DNA from: Polyangia bacterium | GTDB taxonomy: Bacteria > Myxococcota_A > Polyangia > Nannocystales > Nannocystaceae | Length of the DNA stretch: 64,000 nt | Direction of reading: 5' to 3' | NCBI GenBank assembly: GCA_030430565.1 | Contig: JAUIKS010000018.1 | Location: forward strand, 124,001 to 188,000 | Part shown: positions 19,310 through 27,700 of the stretch, in pieces | How the letters are laid out: each line of letters begins with the position of its first letter | Numbering within the stretch: the first letter of the stretch is position 1 | Translations under genes and position numbers: made by a program | Notes under the pieces: model-generated | Databases searched by the model: none | Told to the model about the DNA's origin: nothing | The model's input: only the letters and a program-made list of their open reading frames with translations

Positions 19310-21316
19310 TCAGCTCGCGGCGGCCTGGTAGCTCGCGGGCAGCGTGATCGTGAAGGTCGAGCCCACGCCCTTGCGGCTCTCGACCGTGATGTCGCCGCCC
19401 ATCATGCGACAGAAGCGACGCGTGAGCGCGAGGCCGAGGCCGGTGCCGCCGTACTTGCGCGTCGTCGAGCTCTCGGCCTGGACGAAGGCTTCGAACACCT
19501 TGTCGAGCTGCTCGCGCGTCATGCCGATGCCGGTGTCGGCGACGGAGAAGCGCAGCCACTCGCGGCCGCCCTGCTGGTAGCGCCGGACCTTCAGCGTGAT
19601 CCGCCCGCTGCCCGTGAACTTCGCCGCGTTGCTCAGCAGGTTGTAGAGGCACTGCCGCAGCTTCGTTACGTCGGCGTACATCTCGCCGAGCCGCGCGGGG
19701 TAGTCGAGCACGAGCTCGTTGGAGTTGGTCGCCACGAGCGGCAGCGCGACCGCGCGGACGTTCTCCAGCATCGCCGCGAGCTCGAAGACCTCGGGGTCGA
19801 GGACCATCTTGCCGGCCTCGATCTTCGAGAGGTCGAGGATGTCGTTGATCAGCCCGAGCAGGTGCGTGCCCGCGCTCTTGATCTTGCCGAGGTCCGCGGC
19901 CTGTGAGTCGGGATCGGCGTCGCCGTCCTCGAGCTCCTCCAGCAGCATCTCGCTGTAGCCGATGATCGCGTTGAGCGGGGTCCGCAGCTCGTGGCTCATG
20001 TTAGCGAGGAAGTGTGACTTGGCCCGGTTGGCGTCGTCGGCCGTCTCCTTCGCGCGGCGCAGCGCGGTCTCGCGGCTGCGCAGCTCGATGTTGGCCTGCG
20101 CGAGGTTGAAGGTGCGCTCCTCGACCCGCATCTCCAGCTCGGTGTTGAGCTTCTCGAGCTTCTCGAGCGCCGCCTTGGTGTCGAGGTGCGCGCGCCGGAG
20201 CTGCTGCTCGCGCGCGTGCAGTCGCGTGACGTCGGTGCCTGAGCCGGAGTAGCCGAGGAAGCGATCCTCGGCGCCGTAGATCGGCGTGCCGCTCAAGCTC
20301 CAGTAGCGTCGTCGCTCGCCCGCGAGCTTGACCTTACAGATGATGTTGGAGAAGGGCGCGCCGGTCCGCGCGCGCTCTTTGAGCAGCTCGATCGCGTCGC
20401 GCCCGCGCTCGGCGTCGATGAGGTCCTCCCAGCGCTTGCCGATGAGGTCGGTGCCCGCGTCGGCGCCGGTCGCCGCGACGCCGGCGGAGACGAATTTAAA
20501 CCTGCCCTCTGCGTCCTGTTCCCAGAACCAGTCGTTGGAGACCTCCGCGATGTTGCGGAAGCGTCGCTCGCTGCTGCGGAGGCGCTCGACCCTCGCGTCG
20601 AGCTCGTCGACCTGAGCCGCGAGCGCGAGTCGACCTGGCCGAACGACCAGGACGAAGGCGATGAGCACGCCGAGCAGCAGGGCGCCGAGGGCGCTCTCCT
20701 CGATCGCGCGGAGGCGATCGACGTAGGCGCGGTCGACCGCCGCGAGCGACTCGATCACCTGGTCGAGGGCGGCGAGCGCGTCGGTGCGCGCGTGACCGTT
20801 GATGTACTCGAGGCTCGGGTGCAGCGCGAGCGCCTGCTCGCTGGGCTCGCTCGCCAGGGTCCTCGCCGCGCCGACGTAGCGCGTGAGCTGGGCGTCGAGC
20901 TGAAGCGGGGGGCGGTGGTAGAGCGCGCGGACCTCGGGGGGCAGCGCGCTCGCTCGCTCCGGCGCGCCGTTGAGCAGCGCTTGGTGCTCTCGCTCGAGCG
21001 CGTCACAGGCCGCGCCCAGGCGGTCGCGCGCGACGGCGAGCTCGGCCTTGCTCGCGTCGGCGAGCTCGCGCGCGCGCAGGGCGATGTGGATCAGCTCGGC
21101 GCGCTGCCGGCCCGCGTTCGCGAGCTGGGCGGTGAGCTCGGCGCGCTGCTGCAGCACGTTCTGCCGGACGACGAACGATCCGATCACCAGCGCCGCGAGC
21201 AGCAGGCTCGCGAGCAGGTTGCGCAGCGCGAGGCGCCGTGAGTAGAACGCGGGCTCGAGCTCGGCGCGGGACGCCTCGCGCAGCCTGCTGTCCTCGATGA
21301 TCTCGCGTTCGGGCAC
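19310..21316 (-). CDS. Membrane sensor histidine kinase with PAS domain
   Basis: 668 aa. First membrane helix about 32-50 (LLASLLLAALVIGSFVV), a periplasmic helical sensor of about 155 residues, second helix about 208-228 (ALGALLLGVLIAFVLVV), a PAS domain with PAC (about 250-370: IAEVSNDWFWEQDAEGRFKF, YSGSGTDVTR), a coiled coil, HisKA (MSHELRTPLNAIIG, His about 442) and HATPase_c (NLLSNAAKF, VADTGIGM, GTGLGLALTRRFC). It ends at the kinase, with no receiver. Output partner is not adjacent; the divergent and convergent neighbours do not identify the signal. Confidence 0.92.
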   Translation of the reverse strand: MPEREIIEDSRLREASRAELEPAFYSRRLALRNLLASLLLAALVIGSFVVRQNVLQQRAELTAQLANAGRQRAELIHIALRARELADASKAELAVARDRLGAACDALEREHQALLNGAPERASALPPEVRALYHRPPLQLDAQLTRYVGAARTLASEPSEQALALHPSLEYINGHARTDALAALDQVIESLAAVDRAYVDRLRAIEESALGALLLGVLIAFVLVVRPGRLALAAQVDELDARVERLRSSERRFRNIAEVSNDWFWEQDAEGRFKFVSAGVAATGADAGTDLIGKRWEDLIDAERGRDAIELLKERARTGAPFSNIICKVKLAGERRRYWSLSGTPIYGAEDRFLGYSGSGTDVTRLHAREQQLRRAHLDTKAALEKLEKLNTELEMRVEERTFNLAQANIELRSRETALRRAKETADDANRAKSHFLANMSHELRTPLNAIIGYSEMLLEELEDGDADPDSQAADLGKIKSAGTHLLGLINDILDLSKIEAGKMVLDPEVFELAAMLENVRAVALPLVATNSNELVLDYPARLGEMYADVTKLRQCLYNLLSNAAKFTGSGRITLKVRRYQQGGREWLRFSVADTGIGMTREQLDKVFEAFVQAESSTTRKYGGTGLGLALTRRFCRMMGGDITVESRKGVGSTFTITLPASYQAAAS

Positions 21317-21572
21317 GACGTGGACATGCGCCGCACGAGCCCCGATAGAGGGGCCATGACTCGCGCGCCAATCCGTGGTCGCGCCACCCGAGGCGGCAGC
21401 GCATGAATTCTACCTGAATCTGCGGCGTGGACGCGCCGCGGCCGCTCGTCGTCGACGGGGAGCGGCTTCGCTCCGCTCGTCTGCGCACGCGTGACGCGAG
21501 CGCGCCCGCGAAAGAAATGCCGTGTCCTCTTGTTCGCCCCTCCGCAGTGGATATCCTGACGGGAGCGACCTG

Positions 21573-22340
21573 ATGGAACATTTTACCGCGGGGATCACCT
21601 CGTACCCGACGATCGTCTACTCGATCCTCCTCATCTTCGTCATCATCTACTGGGCGTTCGTGCTCATCGGCGCGCTCGGTCTCGATGTCCTCGACTTCGA
21701 CGCGGACATCGCCGACGGCGCGGCGGAGGGCGCGGCGGAGGGCATCGCCGAAGGCGCGGCGGAGGGAGTCGCGGAGGGGGTCGCGGAGGGAGCCGCCGAG
21801 GCTGCGGGAGAGGGCGCGGCGGAGGGCGCCGCCGAGGCCGGCGTCGAGGCCGGCTTCAGCCTCCTTAACTTCCTCGGGATCGGGCGCGTGCCCGCGACCG
21901 TCGTGCTCAGCCTGCTCGTCGGCTTCGCGTGGGTGATCTGTTACTACGCGATGGCGCTCGCGCGAACGCTCGGCGTCGGCGGGTTCCTGATCGGCACGGC
22001 CGCGCTCGCGGGCGCGTTCGTGGGCGCGAGCTTGATCACCTCGGTCGCCGTGCGCCCGCTGTTCCCGGTGTTCCGCGTGCATCAGGCGACGAGCAATCGT
22101 GACCTCGTAGGGAAGGTCTGCAGCGTCACCACGGGGCGCGTCGACGCGCGGTTCGGGCAGGCGACGCTGCTCGACGAGACCGGCGGCGAGCACCTGATCC
22201 AGGTCCGCAGCGACGACGAGAACCTGATCAAGCGCGGGAGCCAGGCGGTCATCGTGGCCTACGATTCCGAGCGCGAGGCCTTCATCATCGAGGGCATGGA
22301 CAACCTGCTCCCGCCGCGGTCAAACGCGCGCGAGGCCTGA
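21573..22340 (+). CDS. YqiJ-like OB-fold inner-membrane protein with EGAA repeat insert
   Basis: 255 aa. The ATG at 21573 is chosen over an upstream frame start at 21522 because GGGAG sits 8 nt before it. Helices at about 14-36, 106-123 and 130-160, and a C-terminal OB-fold/NfeD-like domain (about 168-245: NRDLVGKVCSVTTGRVDARF, QVRSDDENLIKRGSQAVIV). An Ala/Glu/Gly repeat (residues 48-93) sits between helix 1 and helix 2. In enterobacteria YqiJ is encoded next to the flotillin YqiK; here a flotillin gene likewise follows, supporting the same pairing. Confidence 0.82.
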   Translation: MEHFTAGITSYPTIVYSILLIFVIIYWAFVLIGALGLDVLDFDADIADGAAEGAAEGIAEGAAEGVAEGVAEGAAEAAGEGAAEGAAEAGVEAGFSLLNFLGIGRVPATVVLSLLVGFAWVICYYAMALARTLGVGGFLIGTAALAGAFVGASLITSVAVRPLFPVFRVHQATSNRDLVGKVCSVTTGRVDARFGQATLLDETGGEHLIQVRSDDENLIKRGSQAVIVAYDSEREAFIIEGMDNLLPPRSNAREA

Positions 22341-22571
22341 CGAATACGCCCGACCGTCTCGCGTTTGTGCGCGAGCCGGCGGGCGTTTTCCACGTCCCGG
22401 CGGGTGATCCTCCGGGCTGTAAAAGCTGATACCGTGGCGTGCGCATCGGGTCACCGCACGCGACGCTCACGGGCGAGCGACTGCGGTCTCGCACCGCTCG
22501 TCTCCTGCAACGAACCACGTCAAACGCACGGCGCCTGACCCGGACGCCGCGGAGCACAGGACAACGCAACG

Positions 22572-24695
22572 ATGGAAGAGTATCTCCCCCTCCTCGTACT
22601 AGGCGCGCTCATATTCCTGATTTTCATGGGCGCCGTCTACATGATCTTCAAGCTCTACCGGAAGGTAGATCAGGGTCGCGCGCTCATCATCAACAAGATC
22701 AGCAAGGACCCGGAGGTCACCTTCACGGGCGGGCTCGTCATCCCGGTGATCCATCGCGCCGAGCAGATGGACATCTCGGTCAAGACCATCGAGATCGACC
22801 GTCGCGGGCACGAGGGCCTGATCTGCGCCGACAACATCCGCGCCGACATCAAGGTCACCTTCTTCGTCCGCGTGAACAAGACGAAGGACGACGTGCTCAA
22901 GGTCGCGCAGGCCATCGGCTGCGACCGCGCGTCCGACCAGCGCACGCTCGAGGAGCTGTTCAACGCGAAGTTCTCCGAGGCGCTCAAGACCGTCGGTAAG
23001 CGGCTCCAGTTCGAGCAGCTGTACACCCGGCGCGAGGACTTTAAGGATCAGATCATCGAGGTCATCGGCCGCGACCTCAACGGCTACGTGCTCGACGACG
23101 CCGCGATCGACTACCTCGAGCAGACGCCGCTCTCGAAGCTCGACCCGCAGAACATCCTCGACGCCCAGGGTATCCGCAAGATCACGGAGATGACCGCGGC
23201 GTCGAACGTCAAGACCAACGAGCTGCGCCAGAAAGAGCGCATGGAGCTCGGCTCGCAGAACCTCAACGCCGACGAGGCGGTGTTCCGCTTCGAGCAGCAG
23301 CGCGCCGAGGCCGAGGCCCGCAAGAACAAGGAGATCGCGGTCGCGCAGACCCGCGAGAGCCAAGAGGCCGCGCGCGTCGCCAGCGAAGAGGGCAAGAAGA
23401 CGATGCTGGTCAAGCAGGCCAACGAGGCCGAGATCGGCAAGGCGGAGCAGGACAAGCTGCGCGCGATCACGATCGCCGAGAAGGCCCGTCAGCGCGAGCT
23501 CGCGGTCGAGGAGGAGCGCGTGACCAAGGCGCGCGAGATGGAGCGGATCGCCCGAGAGCGGACCGTCGACCTGCAGACCATCGAGAAGCAGAAAGCCATC
23601 GAGATCGAGCGCAAGGCGATCGCCGATGTCGTGCGCGAGCGCGTCGCGGTCGACCGCACCGTCGCCGAGCAGGAGGAGCACATCAAGCGCCTGCGCGTGG
23701 TCGAGGAGGCCAAGCGCATGAAGGAGGCGACGATCATCCAGGCCGAGGCGACCGCCGAGGAGAAGAAGCTGCTGAAGGTCAAGCTGGCCGAGGCGGCGCA
23801 CGAGGAGGCGCGCCTCGACGCCAAGAAGAAGCTGCTGATGGCCGAGGCGTCGATGCAGGCGTCCGACAAGGAGGCGCAGGCGCGCATCCGGCTGGCCGAG
23901 GGTAAGCAGGCCGAGGCGGCCGCCGAGGGCATGGCGCAGGTCCGCGTCGCCGAGGCCGAGGCCATGGCGATCGAGAAGCAGGGCATGGCGAAGGTCCGCG
24001 TGCAGGAGGCCGAGGCCGGCGCGATCGAGAAGCGCGGCGGGGCCGAGAACAAGGTCCTGCACGAGCGGCATCGGATCGACGCCGAGCACGTCGAGGTCGA
24101 GGGCCTCGCGCACGTGAAGGTCAAGGACGCGGACGCGGCTGCGGTCGAGAAGCAGGGCATCGCGAACGCGATCGCGATCGAGAAGCGCCTCGAGGCGGAG
24201 GCCAAGGGCCTCGAGTACAAGGCGCGGATCATGGAGAGCATGGCCGCGGGCGGCAAGGAGCACGAGGAGTTCCGCATGCAGCTCGAGAAGACCAAAGAGG
24301 TCCAGCTCGCCAACATCGCCGCGCAGGAGAAGATGGCCGAGTACCAGGCGCAGGTCCTGGCGAAGGCCTTCGCCAACGCGAAGTTCAACATCGTCGGCGG
24401 CGACGGCGAGTTCTTCCAGCGCTTCATCGACGCGGTGGGTCGCGGGCAGGCGCTCGACGGCATGATCAACAACAGCGACGCGCTGCAGGCCGCGACGCAC
24501 GGCTACATGGACGGCTCGCGCGACTTCGCCACCGACCTCAAGGACGTGCTCTCGCGCCCGGCGCTCTCGGCCGACGGCGTGCAGAAGCTGACGGTCTCGG
24601 CGGTGCTCGCCCATCTCATGTCGAACGCCGGTGACGGTGAGCAAGACAAGCTCGCGCAGCTGATCGAGAGCGCCAAGCGGCTCGGCCTCGACTGA
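22572..24695 (+). CDS. YqiK-like flotillin (SPFH/band 7) protein
   Basis: 707 aa. One N-terminal membrane helix (about 5-25, LPLLVLGALIFLIFMGAVYM), an SPFH domain (about 27-210: QGRALIINKI, GGLVIPVIHRAEQMDIS, AVDRRG-like context, TLEELFNAKFSEALK), then a very long charged coiled coil (about 215-600) rich in EAE/EKQ heptads, in which VRVAEAEAMAIEKQG-type segments recur, and a C-terminal helical part. Flotillins oligomerise at the membrane and form microdomain scaffolds. It is longer than E. coli YqiK (about 550 aa), mostly in the coiled coil. Middle gene of the YqiJ-flotillin-DUF3686 unit. Confidence 0.93.
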   Translation: MEEYLPLLVLGALIFLIFMGAVYMIFKLYRKVDQGRALIINKISKDPEVTFTGGLVIPVIHRAEQMDISVKTIEIDRRGHEGLICADNIRADIKVTFFVRVNKTKDDVLKVAQAIGCDRASDQRTLEELFNAKFSEALKTVGKRLQFEQLYTRREDFKDQIIEVIGRDLNGYVLDDAAIDYLEQTPLSKLDPQNILDAQGIRKITEMTAASNVKTNELRQKERMELGSQNLNADEAVFRFEQQRAEAEARKNKEIAVAQTRESQEAARVASEEGKKTMLVKQANEAEIGKAEQDKLRAITIAEKARQRELAVEEERVTKAREMERIARERTVDLQTIEKQKAIEIERKAIADVVRERVAVDRTVAEQEEHIKRLRVVEEAKRMKEATIIQAEATAEEKKLLKVKLAEAAHEEARLDAKKKLLMAEASMQASDKEAQARIRLAEGKQAEAAAEGMAQVRVAEAEAMAIEKQGMAKVRVQEAEAGAIEKRGGAENKVLHERHRIDAEHVEVEGLAHVKVKDADAAAVEKQGIANAIAIEKRLEAEAKGLEYKARIMESMAAGGKEHEEFRMQLEKTKEVQLANIAAQEKMAEYQAQVLAKAFANAKFNIVGGDGEFFQRFIDAVGRGQALDGMINNSDALQAATHGYMDGSRDFATDLKDVLSRPALSADGVQKLTVSAVLAHLMSNAGDGEQDKLAQLIESAKRLGLD

Positions 24696-24775
24696 GACGA
24701 TGAGCGGCGGCGGCCCGCGATCAGCCCCGGGCGGGGCGGATCTCGGGTCGCCTGACCTTCGAAGCATAGAGGCCT

Positions 24776-27700
24776 ATGGGCCCGACGGGTACAGGTCGCA
24801 TGGCGGACGACAACAATCAGGAGCAACAGGGTGAGGGCGAGGCGTCCCTCGAGGGCGGCAGCTACGACGTCATCCGCGCGCGGCTCGTCAAGCACGGGCG
24901 CGAGCTGTCGAAGCGCTGCACGCGGCTCAACGAGCTGCGCAAGGAGACGTTCGGCGGGACCGAGCTGGTCCGCCTCGGGATCGAGAAGGTCAGCACCGAG
25001 CTGAACTGCGATCCCTGCGACGTCGTCAGGATCGGCGATCACACGCTGATCGCGTTCAACGTGTTCCTGGGCCTTAAGAGCGTGCCCAAGATCGAGCACG
25101 TGTTCTCGCTGTGCACGTTCTCGCCGAAGGGCGAGAGCAGCGGCCACAGCTACCACCCGGCGCCGCTCGACGCGATCCCCGGGCTGTTCGACGACCCGGA
25201 GTTCGAGAAGCTCTTCGTCGAGCTCTACAAGTACACCAAGGGCGCCCGGGTCCTGCGCCTCAAGGTCACGCCGACCAAGCTGTTCGTGGTCTTCCAGATC
25301 GGCCCTGACCCGCGCCGCAACATCCGGGTGTTCCACTGGAACATCGACCCGGCCGGCAACGGGCTGGTGTTCGTCGACAACCGCGGCGAGCGTCACCTGC
25401 CGGAGGCGCCCTCGCACGAGATCACGTGGACGGCGACGGTGCGCGAGGACCAGCGCGGCGGCGTGCACCCTCACGTCTCGATCCAGGACCGCGTGTTCGT
25501 CGAGACCGTCGGCGGCGACCTGACGATCAAGGTCGAGGACAACACCGCGGACGGCCTCGGGATCTACCGCGAGCCCGTCGACGAGCCCGATCAGACGCTC
25601 GATGACGCGCGCATCGAGTACGACGACATCGGCCCGCTGATCCTGATCCGCGTGCTCCCCTACCGCGAGGAGATCTGGCGCTACTTCGTGTTCAACGAGC
25701 GCACGAAGGAGGTCGTGCGGATCGACGCGATCGGGCAGTCGTGCCAGCTGCTGCCCGAGGAGCACGGCGTCGTGTTCCCCGGCGGCTTCTACCTGACCTC
25801 GGGCGAGTCGACGAGCTTCGCGGTCGACATCGAGGGCTTGGAGTTCGAAGAGCGCGTGGACTCGCCGAACGGCGAGGACGTGATGTACGTCTACCACCGG
25901 CGCGACACCGGTCGCTACGCGCTGCTGCCCTACAACCTGATCCGCAAGGAGGTCGCGCAGCCGATCCTGTGCCGCGGCTACTGTCGCTATGACGACGGCA
26001 AGCTGCCGGTGCTGCTCGACGCGAAGGAGCCGAGCACGGTCCACCAGCTGCGGCTCTACGACACGCCCTTCGTCAGCGCCAAGTTCGCCGCGGCCGCGCC
26101 GACCGACGACTCGTACCTCGCCAAGGTCGGCAACGCCGAGCTGGTCAAGGGCATCTCCGAGGCCTACAGCCTGCTGCGCCTGATCGAGAACGAGGACCCG
26201 CGGCGGATCACCTACGAGGACGTGATCACCTCCTCGACGCACCTGCTCAACAACTTCGACTGGCTGAAGTCCGCGGAGGCCTGCGAGCTCGCGCCGGTGA
26301 TCACCGACATCCGCTCGACCGGCGAGCTGATCATCGACGAGTTCGACAAGGTCGTCGCGATCCGCAAGCGGGCGCGCGAGGCCTTGGCCGAGGCGCGCGC
26401 GCAGCAGGAGGCGCTGATCAAGACGCTGCGGGTCTCGGACTTCAAGGGCGTCGACCAGTACATGCAGGGGCTGACCAAGCTGCGATCGCGGCGCGGTCAC
26501 GTCATCACGCTCAAGGACGTCCGCGCCATCGACCTGCCGGCGCTCGACGAGCTCGAGAAGGAGCTGGTCGAGCAGTTCGAGCGGGTCAGCAAGGCCTGCG
26601 TCGACTTCCTGGTCGGCGGCGACGCGCTCACGCCGATCGGCGCGCAGCTCGACGAGGTGCTCGGCCGCGTCGAGGCCTCGACCAACGCGCTCGAGCTCGA
26701 CCCGATCAAGGAGGAGATCGAGGGCCTCGGGGATGGCCTCAAGGTCCTGGCCGAGGTCGTCAGCGGGCTGCAGGTCGGCGACGCGGTGGCGCGGACCAAG
26801 ATCCTCGAGGACATCTCGGAGGTCATGGCCCACCAGGGCCGCGTGCGCGCGACCTTCCAGTCGAAGCGCAAAGAGCTGCTGACGAGCGAGGGCCGGGCCG
26901 AGTTCGCGGCCCAGTTCAAGCTGTTCTCGCAGTCAGTCTCGTCGGCCCTCGGCATGGCCGAGACGCCCGAGAAGTGCGACGAGCAGCTGACCGCGCTGCT
27001 CGTGCAGCTCGAGGAGCTCGAGGGACGCTTCAGCGAGTTCGACGAGTTCTTGGGGGACCTCGCGGCCAAGCGCGAGGAGGTCCACGACGCGTTTCAGGCC
27101 AAGAAGCAGACGCTGCTCGATCAGCGGCAGGCGCGGGTCCAGAACCTGCTCGGCGCGGCCGAGCGGATCCTGTCCGGCGTCGCGCGCCGGGCCCAGGGCT
27201 TCAAGACCGCCGACGAGCTGAACGCCTACTTCGCGGCCGACGCGATGGTGCTCAAGATCCGCGAGCTGATCGAGCGGCTCGGCACGCTGGGCGCGAGCGT
27301 CAAGGCCGAGGAGATCGCGTCGCGGATCAAGTCCTCGAAGCAGAACGCGCTGAGGGCCCTGCGCGACAAGACCGACCTGTTCGAAGACGGCGGCAACCTG
27401 ATCAAGTTCGGGCGCCACCGCTTCAGCGTCAACACGCAGGTCCTCGACCTGACGATCGTCCGCCACGGCGAGGGCATGGCCTTCCACCTCGGCGGGACCG
27501 ACTACTTCGACAGGATCACCGACGAGGGCTTTGAGGCCTCGCGTGATTTTTGGGAGCAGCAGATCGTCTCGGAGACCGAGCGGGTCTACCGCGGCGAGTA
27601 CCTGGCGGCGTCGCTGCTGTTCGCGGCCGACTCGGGCGAGGGCGAGCTGACGCTCAACAAGCTCTACGACGCCGGCCGCGGCGAGGGCGGGCTGCTCGGC

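Noticed and set aside
22599..24767. A 722-codon open frame on the minus strand across the flotillin gene, and similar long frames opposite 2142-3701 and 24503-26833
   Set aside because: Composition-driven shadows of real plus-strand genes in GC-rich DNA; Leu/Arg/Asp-biased with no domains.
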